Assembly: GCF_000772965.1 (NCBI RefSeq)
Contig: NZ_JPVQ01000031.1
Span: 1 to 39,301 of the forward strand
Length of the DNA: 39,301 nucleotides
Direction of reading: 5' to 3'
Source of the DNA: Ureibacillus massiliensis 4400831 = CIP 108448 = CCUG 49529
GTDB lineage: Bacteria; Bacillota; Bacilli; Bacillales_A; Planococcaceae
Shown here: in pieces, positions 32,149 through 39,301 of the stretch
How positions within the stretch are numbered: position 1 is the first letter of the stretch
How the letters are laid out: each line of letters begins with the position of its first letter
Notes under the pieces: model-generated
What the model was told of the DNA's origin: nothing
The model's database searches: none
What the model saw: only the letters and a program-made list of their open reading frames with translations
Program-made: the position numbers and the translations under genes

Positions 32149-33183
32149 TTACTGACTAGCAAAATCTCTATCAAATTTTTCCTTCCAATCAGCATAATGC
32201 TCTGTAATATACTCTAAATCGATCGGATAAATTCTACTTAGTTCGTCATCAGAAAATGAAATTTGATTTTTAACTTCTTCAGGTAACTCTGCATTTAAAA
32301 CCGTCGGAGCATAACCCATCTCTGTTGCAAATGATGCTTGTCCAGATGGTTCTAACATTGCATTTAAATACTCATAGGCTGCATCAACATTTTTCGCATT
32401 TTTCGGAATCCCTGCACCAAATACAGTAGGGAAAGTACCTTCATTAGGAACAACGCTACTGATTGGATCTCCACCAGCCTCATTCCATTGAATCGCACGT
32501 GCTCTCCAAGTAACTGTCATTGCTATTTCCCCTGTTTGTAGGGCTGTTGCTATCTGCTCTTGTGATGTATAAAATTTCGGTTCATTATCTGTTAATGATA
32601 ATAACTTATCCCATGCTTTGTCCCATTCTTGAGATTGCCCAACACCTTCCACAGCTGCTGCTGCAAATATATATCGAGGGAAGATTACTGTATGAATTCC
32701 TATTTTCCCTTTATATTTTGGATCCCACAAAATATCCCATGAATCTGGAACTTCCTCAACTAATCGCTCATTATAAACAATTGTTCCAGCACTATAGATA
32801 TGTGGGATAAAATATGGATTTTTTAAATCTGGGCTAATATTTTCAGCGTTTGGGATTTTACTATAATCAAGTTCCATCAGTAACCCTTCATCTACTAATT
32901 GTTGCATAGTATTATCTTCTAAATTAATAACATCGTAAGTACTTTCGCCATCTTTCTCAATACGAGCTTTTGTCATTCGAGCATTTGTACTTTCTGGAAC
33001 GGTAATAACAGAAATATCCTCTGGAAGGTTTGGCTCGACAAATTTACCTAAGAAATTTTCGTAATCTCCACCCCAAGTACCAACAGTAACCTGGTTATTC
33101 GCTTCACTGGAACCTCCAGAGGATGAATTACATCCACTCAATATAACTGAGAATAATAGGGAAAACAAAAATAATTTTTTCAT
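32149..33183 (-). CDS. ABC transporter substrate-binding lipoprotein, PotD-like
   Basis: The receptor of the polyamine-class importer. A lipoprotein signal KK, hydrophobic segment and ILSGC (Cys18), followed by a Ser-rich linker. The mature domain contains TVGTWGGDYENF, VINLEDNTMQQLVDEGLL, IVYNERLVEEVPDSWDILWDPKY and FGAGIPKNAKNVDAAYEYLNA, all typical of the PotD/opine-binding class. The neighbouring creatinase-like enzyme suggests the ligand is an amine or guanidino compound; this is inference. Confidence 0.9.
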   Translation of the reverse strand: MKKLFLFSLLFSVILSGCNSSSGGSSEANNQVTVGTWGGDYENFLGKFVEPNLPEDISVITVPESTNARMTKARIEKDGESTYDVINLEDNTMQQLVDEGLLMELDYSKIPNAENISPDLKNPYFIPHIYSAGTIVYNERLVEEVPDSWDILWDPKYKGKIGIHTVIFPRYIFAAAAVEGVGQSQEWDKAWDKLLSLTDNEPKFYTSQEQIATALQTGEIAMTVTWRARAIQWNEAGGDPISSVVPNEGTFPTVFGAGIPKNAKNVDAAYEYLNAMLEPSGQASFATEMGYAPTVLNAELPEEVKNQISFSDDELSRIYPIDLEYITEHYADWKEKFDRDFASQ

Positions 33184-33209
33184 AAATTTACACCCTTTCT
33201 TATACTTTT

Positions 33210-34394
33210 TTAGTTTCCAATAATAAGAGATTCTAAATCACGTGGATAATAGGTTAATCGTTCTGCTCCGTTTTCAGTTACTAGTATCGTATCTGAATGC
33301 CTAAACCCTCCTAAACCTTCTACGTAAAGAGCAGGTTCTATCGTCGCTATCATTCCTGGTTGAATAATTGTGCCCTCACCAAGATCGAAAAACGGCGCTT
33401 CGTGGTTAATAAGCCCAATATTATGACCAGTGTGGTGTCTAATTAAATGCTCAACATTATTTTCCTTATAAAATGCTCTTACATTTTCCTCTACATAAGA
33501 AAGCGGTTTTCCAGGTACAACGGAATTAAAAGCTATGTCCTGTGCTTGTACGATTAGATTAAAATACTTTTCTTGTTCTTTACTGACATCCTTTATAAAC
33601 ATCGTTCTTTCAAGTTCACTTCTATATCCATCTATGTTTGCTTCAGCCTGTGAAACTACTTGATCTCCTTCTTTTAATGTAAAGTTCTGCGGTTGTGAAT
33701 GCGGGAAATAGGAGTGCTTCCCAATTTGTCCTCTATAAAATGCATTTACTGGATCACCATGGAATTTGGCAATACTCCCAATTGTATCGATCATTGCCAA
33801 TGTTGCCTCTAAAGTAGCTCGTCCAGTTATTTCAGTTTCATTCGCACCTGGCTTGCTATATCTAACTAGCAAACTGTGTGCTAAATTTCCCCATTTAGAT
33901 GATTCCTTAATTAGTTCGATTTCCTTCTGGGATTTGATCATACGCATTTTTTCAACTAATCCCTGAATCGAGACATAGTTATTGCTATCTAACAAGTCGT
34001 TAAGCTTTTCTCCCCTATAACCTTTAGGAGAACTATACCCGAGGGAATCTACGCCAACATTTTTGTTTTGAAAATCTAAATTCAATAAGTAGTTTCTGAG
34101 AAGCTTCATCGGATGAACTTCTCCAGGATATTCTGGATATTCAAATACAAAGTCAACAACTGCATATTCCTCTGCATGTTCCTTCTCCATATGTGGTACA
34201 AACAGATGCGTCTTTTGTTGTGGATCAATTATTAGTGCAATAGGTCTCTCAGATGGCCTGAAATTAAAGTTCGTTAAATAATTTATATCTGTTGTACTAA
34301 AAATTATCATGCATTCTATTTTTCTTTCAGCCAATTGTGATATAACTTTTTGTTGCCTTTCTTTAAACTCAATAGTTGAAATAGAAAGCTGCAT
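33210..34394 (-). CDS. Creatinase-like M24-fold hydrolase (Xaa-Pro peptidase family)
   Basis: A pita-bread-fold protein of the M24 family, 394 aa. Typical M24 metallopeptidases need two Asp ligands in a DxG...SDxTRT segment; here that segment is AEANIDGYRSELERT, with both Asp replaced, exactly as in metal-free creatinase (YTALERT). The catalytic-type His232 (FPHSQ), Glu262 (in LERT) and Glu353 (TIEPA) correspond to creatinase residues, and HTGHNIG and GFRHSD complete the site. Likely hydrolyses a guanidino, amidino or related amine substrate rather than peptides; the substrate is not proven. First gene of the operon with ABC genes, divergent from LysR 2. Ribosome site GGGGGA before ATG. Confidence 0.82.
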   Translation of the reverse strand: MQLSISTIEFKERQQKVISQLAERKIECMIIFSTTDINYLTNFNFRPSERPIALIIDPQQKTHLFVPHMEKEHAEEYAVVDFVFEYPEYPGEVHPMKLLRNYLLNLDFQNKNVGVDSLGYSSPKGYRGEKLNDLLDSNNYVSIQGLVEKMRMIKSQKEIELIKESSKWGNLAHSLLVRYSKPGANETEITGRATLEATLAMIDTIGSIAKFHGDPVNAFYRGQIGKHSYFPHSQPQNFTLKEGDQVVSQAEANIDGYRSELERTMFIKDVSKEQEKYFNLIVQAQDIAFNSVVPGKPLSYVEENVRAFYKENNVEHLIRHHTGHNIGLINHEAPFFDLGEGTIIQPGMIATIEPALYVEGLGGFRHSDTILVTENGAERLTYYPRDLESLIIGN

Positions 34395-34439
34395 TGGTGT
34401 TCCCCCATCTCCATTTTTTGAATTTTTACAATATTATGA

Positions 34440-34523
34440 TAACATAGGGAAGTAATACTTATTTATATATATTTTTTAATAACTAATATAAAAAATGTAT
34501 TAAACGATTTTTACTGAAGGAGA
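34440..34523 (+). promoter_or_regulatory. Divergent control region of LysR 2
   Basis: The 135-bp gap between the creatinase-like gene and LysR 2 contains TAATACTTATT (34452-34462) and AACTAATATA (34491-34500), both with counterparts ahead of LysR 1, plus GAAGGAG as ribosome site. No unique -35/-10 can be assigned because the sequence is almost pure A/T. LysR 2 probably binds here to control both directions. Confidence 0.4.
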
Positions 34524-34529
34524 AAAAAG

Positions 34530-35423
34530 ATGAAAATTCATCAATTAAGGTATTTTATTACTGTAGCAGAAGAATTACATTATAGTCGAGCGGCAGAAAA
34601 ACTAAATATATCTCAACCTCCTTTAAGTCAACAAATAAAGCAATTGGAAGATGACTTAGGGGTTGTCCTATTTAAACGAAATAAAAGAAATGTCCAATTA
34701 ACAGAAGCCGGGAAATCATTCTATGAAAACTCAAAATTAATAATCCATTATATTGAGCACGCTAAAAAAGAGGCTTTAAGAATCCAAGAAGGAGAAATAG
34801 GGGGTATAACTTTAGGATTTGGAGGTTCAGCAGCATTTGATATTTTACCGGAGATAATAAAAGCTTGTAATTTATCCATTCCTGATGTGAAAATTGATTT
34901 AAAACAGTTAACTACTTCTGAACAGCTTAGAGCTTTAGAAGAAAAGAAAATTGACGTTGGTATCTTAGTAACACCAATTAAAACGCCAGGTATTGAAACT
35001 AAGTTTTTTCGAAAAGAAGAACTTGTTTTATGTTTAAATACTGATCATCCATTAGCAAAAACTGATGAGCCAATTGATCCTAAAGACTTAAAATCAGAGA
35101 ATTTTATTCTACCGCCGAGGAATGAAGGCGATGGGTACTATAAATCGATATTTCAGGTATACAATGATGGAGGATTTTTTCCAAATATTATCCAAACGGC
35201 AAAAGAGCAGCATACAATGGTGTCTCTTGTTGCAGCAAAGATTGGAGTTGTTATCGTTCCACAATCAACAACATTTATTAAATTAAGTAATATTACTTAC
35301 AAAAGTTTCAATAAGAAATTTTATAAGGTTAGTTCTTTAGCATGGAAGAAGGACAATATGAACCCTGTTATTAATTCATTTTTAAAAGTGATGGAACAAA
35401 GTGTATTGCCTAAGTTTAACTAG
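34530..35423 (+). CDS. LysR-family transcriptional regulator 2
   Basis: A 297-aa LysR protein: the winged helix-turn-helix (YSRAAEKLNISQPPLSQQI) is followed by a linker helix and the effector domain. A paralogue of the regulator at 9610, with shared spacing and residues along the whole protein (TSEQ, KIDVGIL, ADK-type LPPR and so on). Divergent from the creatinase-like/ABC operon, it is the likely activator of that operon. Good GAAGGAG ribosome site and ATG. A terminator follows. Confidence 0.93.
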   Translation: MKIHQLRYFITVAEELHYSRAAEKLNISQPPLSQQIKQLEDDLGVVLFKRNKRNVQLTEAGKSFYENSKLIIHYIEHAKKEALRIQEGEIGGITLGFGGSAAFDILPEIIKACNLSIPDVKIDLKQLTTSEQLRALEEKKIDVGILVTPIKTPGIETKFFRKEELVLCLNTDHPLAKTDEPIDPKDLKSENFILPPRNEGDGYYKSIFQVYNDGGFFPNIIQTAKEQHTMVSLVAAKIGVVIVPQSTTFIKLSNITYKSFNKKFYKVSSLAWKKDNMNPVINSFLKVMEQSVLPKFN

Positions 35424-35427
35424 GTGG

Positions 35428-35455
35428 GGTAGGATAACAGCCCTACCTTTGATTT
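35428..35455 (+). terminator. Terminator of LysR 2
   Basis: GGTAGG (35428-35433) pairs with CCTACC (35442-35447) around an 8-nt loop, followed by TTTGATTTT. It starts 5 bp after the stop codon. Confidence 0.6.
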
Positions 35456-35459
35456 TCCA

Positions 35460-35784
35460 TAAGAAACGGGACAAGGGAAAAGGTGTCTCTGTCCTAATTT
35501 GTGAGAATTCAATTTTTTTTATTGTAATATACAAATTGAATCACCCATTTCAAGTTTTATTAATGGATACTCAACAAAAAGATTGTCTAATTACTAAATT
35601 CATAGATAAAATCAACAAAATTGCCCCTTTCAGAACGTCTGCATTATTTCTCTTTGCCTTTGAAGTTAGTCGCCACAACTTCGGCGGTAAATAATCTAGT
35701 GTATAATAAAAATAAGTATCACAATTATTTCCTTTTGTAAAAAAATAGATACTATGCAGGAGATGTATTTAAATGAAGGCAAAT
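35460..35784. other. Gap with no confident gene; isolated TATAAT and mini-frame
   Basis: The plus frame open from 35401 to 35694 has no ribosome site and crosses the LysR terminator, so it is not called. TATAAT at 35702-35707, then AGGAG (35759-35763) and ATG at 35774 encode a 13-codon peptide (MKANKKPITLLRE) whose end lies in the next terminator. It may be only a by-product of that hairpin. Confidence 0.35.
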
Positions 35785-35822
35785 AAAAAGCCCATTACCC
35801 TTCTTAGGGAATAGGCTTTTAC
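35785..35822 (-). terminator. Terminator of the toxin-antitoxin pair
   Basis: A long imperfect stem (AAAAGCCC, ATT, CCCT paired with AGGG, AAT, GGCTTTT) with TCTT loop lies at 35785-35822. On the minus strand it ends in CTTTTTATTT; on the plus side CTTTTTTATA follows, so it can act both ways. It is a few bases after the toxin stop codon. Confidence 0.75.
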
Positions 35823-35826
35823 TTTT

Positions 35827-36180
35827 TTATACTCTAATGGCGTTTTTAATTTTATTTATAATCTCAGTATAGTCATCAGGGTCTATTGTATATCTAATTG
35901 GATTTAACAACTGTTCCCTTTCAACAGTATAAATCTTATTTGTTCTTAATGAACCTTCTTTTCTCCGAATATTTATAGCATAATCAAATTCAGAATCATC
36001 TCGTGGTGGGTGTTTTGTACAGACACAAATAACAACATCATTTTTATCATTATCGTCACTTATTACAAATACTGGTCTTTCGGTCGGGACTCCATTTGGT
36101 AAAATAAATTTTGCAAAGAAAAACTCGCCATGAGATGCATTAGCTCTACATTGACGAATATATTCTTGGTATCTATTCAT
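35827..36180 (-). CDS. MazF/PemK-like toxin candidate (117 aa)
   Basis: Probably an mRNA-interferase-type toxin. The opening GEFFFAKFILPNG followed by RPVFVISDDNDKNDVVICVCT has the pattern of MazF/PemK proteins (G-x-V/F-A, R-P-V-x-V-I-S), then a strand (FDYAINI) and a SLRTNKIYTVEREQL segment like the S-x-V-x-x-x-Q-I/x region of MazF; the closing helix is KIKNAIRV. The size is typical. It overlaps the antitoxin gene by 8 nt and has only a weak ribosome site, as expected for coupled toxin translation. It could also be an inactive relative. Confidence 0.7.
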   Translation of the reverse strand: MNRYQEYIRQCRANASHGEFFFAKFILPNGVPTERPVFVISDDNDKNDVVICVCTKHPPRDDSEFDYAINIRRKEGSLRTNKIYTVEREQLLNPIRYTIDPDDYTEIINKIKNAIRV

Positions 36181-36361
36181 AGATTTCTGCTAATGTTTCC
36201 TCATATAAATCTTTCCAATAGTTCTCGTCTTCCGCAAAATCCTCAACCACTGAAGGAGTGACAGCAATAGGCTTTACTTTGTCTAGACCGAGTTCTTTTT
36301 CCATTTCCTGAATAGATTTACGTTCCTTCACCAAAACCCCACCTTTTGGTAAGTTTTTCAT
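36173..36361 (-). CDS. Antitoxin candidate, 62 aa, upstream of the MazF-like gene
   Basis: A small acidic protein with charged helices (KERKSIQEMEKELGLDKV, then WKDLYEETLAEIYE); no known antitoxin DNA-binding motif is evident, so the family is unrecognised. Order (antitoxin first), 8-nt overlap with the toxin-like gene, good ribosome site AAAGGGAG 7 nt before the ATG, and a promoter with palindrome fit a type II toxin-antitoxin operon. Confidence 0.6.
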   Translation of the reverse strand: MKNLPKGGVLVKERKSIQEMEKELGLDKVKPIAVTPSVVEDFAEDENYWKDLYEETLAEIYE

Positions 36362-36377
36362 AGTAAATCTCCCTTTC

Positions 36378-36414
36378 GTACAAGTCCTTAAATTAATTAT
36401 ACATGTATTTGTAC
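36378..36414 (-). promoter_or_regulatory. Promoter and palindromic operator of the toxin-antitoxin pair
   Basis: On the minus strand the -10 TATAAT (36396-36401) overlaps the perfect 10-bp palindrome ATACATGTAT (36399-36408). Arms GTACAA (36378-36383) and TTGTAC (36409-36414) flank it. No good -35. This is the usual geometry for autorepression by a toxin-antitoxin complex. Confidence 0.5.
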
Positions 36415-36767
36415 TATTCAGAAAGCATAAAAAACCTAAATGCCCTAGATTTACTATGTTTAGTTTATTACTATTAATAATAAATGTTTTCTTATTATTT
36501 TCACCAATTTAGACTTATTTAAACAAAAGAATTATATATTGAAGTAAAGGTTATAACTATATATATATTCAATTTTGCCATAAAGTATTAGTAAAGGTAT
36601 CCTAAAGTTAATGAGATTCTTGCTTCCTCTCCATCTATTCTTTCCATAAAGCCCTACACAGTTAAAACTATGCAGAGCCCTTTGCACTTCCTAAATCGTA
36701 TCAAATTGACATAATGTTTGTGAATCCGGTACATCGTATGATTCTGACTAGCTTTTTTCATTCAAAA
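36415..36767. other. AT-rich gap without a gene
   Basis: Only AT-only inverted sequences (for example TTTATTA/TAATAAA, 36464-36484) and the direct pair AGCCCT around 36653 and 36677 are visible. No credible terminator for the flavoenzyme gene was found. Confidence 0.4.
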
Positions 36768-37898
36768 TTAACTGAAAAAACGCCCTGGTCGTAAGTGTGA
36801 AATGTCAAATTCTGTATCACCCTGTTCAACCAGATCTAAGCCTATTTTCCCCATCACAGGAGCTAATTTAAATCCGTGTCCAGAATATCCACCCATGATA
36901 AATGTGTTTTTAAGTCCAGGTACTAAACCCACTACCGCATGTCCATCTGTTGTATATCCATCCATATGCACACTAATTCTTACAGGGTCTGGTCTTAACT
37001 CTGGTAAATAGGTGCTAACCGCCTCTTTAATATTTTTCAACTCTGACAACTTAATATCACGTATCAACTTATCAGGAACTTCAACATTTCCAAAAGTATC
37101 TACACTCGCAACCTTTACCATCGTTCCTTCTAATGATGGAATACCAAAGAAGGTAATGCCTTCAGTCATTCTAGCGAAAACAGGAAATTTATCCGGTTGA
37201 TAATTTTCTATTTTACTAGTTGGATACCACGTCATAACAAGCTTTTTAGGCGTTAGGTTTTCTTTTAATTCAGGGAATATTCTTGTTGTCCATGGTCCAG
37301 CAGTAACAATTACCTGATCAAATTCATAGTTTTCTCCGTTAGCAACAATTCTTACTTTATCATTTAGCTCTTCAATTTGTTCAACCGTTGTATGTCGATG
37401 AATAATTGCTCCAAGAGATTCAGCACGTTCTGCTGCTGCAAATACCGCTAGTTCTGGTCGCATATAACCTGCTTCTTTATCAAGCACCATGATTTCATCT
37501 TCTCGAAGGACATGTTGTGGAAAATGTTTTTTTGCTTCCTCTACATTCAAAATTTCATGATCGATTTCAAATTCTTTAATGCTACGAATGACATTTTTAA
37601 TTTCATCAATGTCTTTGGGACCAATCATAAGTCCACCGTTTAATGTTAATAAATTATATCCTGTTTCTTCTTCTAGCTCTTCCCATAATAATCTAGATTT
37701 CTTTAACATAGGAACATATTCTGCGCCCTCCATATAGGCTGTTCGAAACATACGAGATTCACCACCAGCAGCTGATCGGTCATGAGCAATTCCATATTGT
37801 TCAAATCCAACTGCTTGAATCCCCTTTTTTGCTAATTGCCATAGTACCATACTACCTATTGAACCAATACCTATTACAGCTACCTTTTTTTGTTCCAT
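36768..37898 (-). CDS. Sarcosine oxidase / N-methyltryptophan oxidase-family flavoprotein
   Basis: An FAD-dependent amine oxidase of the monomeric sarcosine oxidase (MSOX)/SolA group, 376 aa. The dinucleotide-binding motif is VIGIGSIGSM at the N-terminus; later the MSOX-like RMFRTAYMEGAEYVP (Arg kept), the lid-like MTWYPTSK segment and the C-terminal GGYSGHGFKLAPVMG with its Lys. By alignment from memory, MSOX His45, His269 and the FAD-linking Cys315 are replaced, so flavin may be non-covalent and the substrate may differ from sarcosine. Upstream in the same operon is an MFS transporter, which suggests it imports the substrate. Confidence 0.82.
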   Translation of the reverse strand: MEQKKVAVIGIGSIGSMVLWQLAKKGIQAVGFEQYGIAHDRSAAGGESRMFRTAYMEGAEYVPMLKKSRLLWEELEEETGYNLLTLNGGLMIGPKDIDEIKNVIRSIKEFEIDHEILNVEEAKKHFPQHVLREDEIMVLDKEAGYMRPELAVFAAAERAESLGAIIHRHTTVEQIEELNDKVRIVANGENYEFDQVIVTAGPWTTRIFPELKENLTPKKLVMTWYPTSKIENYQPDKFPVFARMTEGITFFGIPSLEGTMVKVASVDTFGNVEVPDKLIRDIKLSELKNIKEAVSTYLPELRPDPVRISVHMDGYTTDGHAVVGLVPGLKNTFIMGGYSGHGFKLAPVMGKIGLDLVEQGDTEFDISHLRPGRFFS

Positions 37899-37917
37899 TT
37901 TCTTTCCCCCAAATTCA

Positions 37918-39240
37918 TTATCTTGTCATTATGTTAGATGCCTCTACTAATGTTTTATTCCTTGTTTCTGGTGCCCACATAATGGATATAACAACACCCA
38001 GTAACAAAATTCCTGTTAATATTAACATTGTTAGATTTATTCCTAATGTATCTAAACTAATTGGTAGTAAAAAGGTACCTACCGCTGCGCCAAGACGACT
38101 AATCATTGTTGCAAATCCTACTCCCGTGGAACGAATATGCGTAGGAAACAGTTCACTAGGATAAACCGTTTGTAAATTACCTGATCCAGAAGCAACAAAG
38201 ACATAAACAGCAAAACACCCTACAACTACAAATGAAGCTGGATTAGGAATGATTACTAGCATCCCAATTGAAATAGCTAGAATAACAAAAGAATAGATAA
38301 CGAACATTCTCCTCGGAATCTTATCCATAATTAACACTCCTACTACAGCTCCGAAAAGTTGGAAAATATTCGAAATTAATGTACTTAAAAATTCATCTTC
38401 AAGATTAAGACTAGCAAACACTACAGGTGCAAATGTCATCATTCCAAAGTATGGTAAAACATGAAGACCCCAAAACAAGCCCGCAAATGCAGTTCTTGTT
38501 CTATAATTTTTACTAAACAATTCTTTAATTTCTGTCTTTTGATTTTCCTCAACTTGTAAATCATCAATTCTAACTTGTTCACCAAAAAATTTATCGATTA
38601 CGATTTTTGCTTCCTCGATTCTACCTTTGCTCACTAGCCATCTTGGAGATTCAAATGACCCTAATCGAAGAATTAATAATATAAGAGCGGGGATAGCACT
38701 ACTCACCAGCATCCAACGCCAAACTTCTTCTCCACCAAAAGAAAGCAAAGTATAGCTTACTATAACTGAAAATACAAAACCTACCGTCCACATTGCATTT
38801 AAGCATGCTAGAATCGTACCGCGTTGTTTCTTGGGAAGCAATTCTGATAACAGCGTTCCTCCTGTTGCATACTCAGCACTAATTGCAAATCCCATAAGCA
38901 AACGTAAAATGAATAATTGTTCAGGCGATGTCACAAAAAATTGAGGTATTGATAGTAAGACAAACAAGGCAATCGTTGTGACATAAATAGGCTTTCTACC
39001 AATTCGATCGGTTAACCAACCAAAAAGAAAACTTCCAAGGAATAAACCAATTAATGCTGAACTTCCGATTAGTCCATACCATAGGGCATTTAACTCCATT
39101 TGTGGTCCTAATAAAGTTAATGCAATACCAATAACACCCAAAATATAACCATCACAAAACTTTCCACCTGTCGTATAAATGGCTGCCATTATGTGTGTCT
39201 TACCTAAAGGCAAATCATCCATAGATATGGATCTCTCCAA
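37918..39240 (-). CDS. MFS transporter, sugar/aromatic-acid porter type (440 aa)
   Basis: A 12-helix permease. The family motif GWLTDRIGRKP (about residue 65) and its second copy-like IMDKIPRRM are MFS hallmarks; SPRWLVSKGRIEEA is the typical central loop of the sugar-porter group. The upstream GAGGAGG overlaps earlier in-frame TTG 39264; TTG at 39240, with AGGAGG about 8 nt before, is the likely start. Gene order MFS then oxidase points to uptake of the oxidase substrate. The transcript probably begins left of the window end. Confidence 0.88.
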   Translation of the reverse strand: MERSISMDDLPLGKTHIMAAIYTTGGKFCDGYILGVIGIALTLLGPQMELNALWYGLIGSSALIGLFLGSFLFGWLTDRIGRKPIYVTTIALFVLLSIPQFFVTSPEQLFILRLLMGFAISAEYATGGTLLSELLPKKQRGTILACLNAMWTVGFVFSVIVSYTLLSFGGEEVWRWMLVSSAIPALILLILRLGSFESPRWLVSKGRIEEAKIVIDKFFGEQVRIDDLQVEENQKTEIKELFSKNYRTRTAFAGLFWGLHVLPYFGMMTFAPVVFASLNLEDEFLSTLISNIFQLFGAVVGVLIMDKIPRRMFVIYSFVILAISIGMLVIIPNPASFVVVGCFAVYVFVASGSGNLQTVYPSELFPTHIRSTGVGFATMISRLGAAVGTFLLPISLDTLGINLTMLILTGILLLGVVISIMWAPETRNKTLVEASNIMTR

Positions 39241-39301
39241 TAAAACTCCTCCTGTATTTTGCAAGATAAAAATGCAGAGAATTGCAATGAAAAATACAGA
39301 G

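Noticed and set aside
35401-35694. Plus frame of 97 codons after LysR 2
   Set aside because: It begins inside the LysR gene, crosses its terminator, has no ribosome site and is not protein-like. The antisense reading of 35600-35690 looks slightly coding but was too short to identify.
36645-36690. Possible terminator of the flavoenzyme gene
   Set aside because: The AGCCCT pair is direct rather than inverted, and the remaining pairing (CACAGT/ACTATG) is weak with no T-run.

Overview
The window is low-GC, spore-former-type DNA. It reads as a Bacillales genome, most likely a Planococcaceae member such as Lysinibacillus or Solibacillus; that placement is inference. Supporting signs are a ComK homologue, GlpP, two S-layer-homology (SLH) surface proteins, strong GGAGG ribosome sites, many TTG/GTG starts, and solute uptake aimed at organic acids, phosphoesters and amines rather than sugars.

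Layout. 1-567: a nested 103-bp tandem repeat, a terminator and a short direct repeat. 568-2892: SLH protein 1. 3222-9439 (minus): a five-gene catabolic operon (Asp/Glu-racemase-fold enzyme, TAXI-TRAP binding protein and fused permease, cyclase-family hydrolase, gamma-glutamyltransferase-family protein) with a divergent LysR at 9610. 10814-12550: a small unknown gene, a sigma-70-like protein and comK. 12912-19532 (minus): glpP, ugpB, ugpA, ugpE, a TIM-barrel enzyme, ugpC and a HAD phosphatase, with an attenuator-like leader between glpP and ugpB. 19835-21418: SLH protein 2, whose promoter matches that of SLH protein 1. 21698-22988: a two-gene cassette of uncharacterised families (DUF6978-like, then DUF1828/DUF1829-like) behind a promoter overlapped by a perfect palindrome. 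23341-24903: a lipoprotein. 25211-25786: a Uma2 nuclease-like gene whose end is supplied by a 466-bp structured repeat element. 26447-28980: a SEC-C zinc protein and a convergent serine hydrolase. 29058-29324: decayed IS3 transposase and a copy of the lipoprotein gene's 3' end. 29376-34394 (minus): a polyamine-type ABC transporter plus a creatinase-like M24 enzyme, with a second LysR diverging at 34530. 35827-36361: a probable toxin-antitoxin pair with its own promoter/operator. 36768-39240 (minus): a sarcosine-oxidase-family flavoenzyme and an MFS transporter.

How the parts work together. Three transport-plus-enzyme modules dominate. Two of them (TRAP and polyamine-type ABC) are controlled by paralogous LysR proteins. 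The third, for glycerol-3-phosphate or its diesters, probably depends on GlpP antitermination at a terminator preceded by an overlapping inverted repeat. The creatinase-like enzyme and the nearby sarcosine-oxidase-like enzyme could form a creatine-type route, but key flavoenzyme residues are missing, so this is only a lead. The best candidates for undescribed biology are the DUF6978/DUF1828-1829 cassette, the glpP-ugp leader, the structured element after the Uma2 gene, and the repeat architecture and shared promoter of the two SLH proteins. All family calls come from reading motifs by eye; no database search was run.
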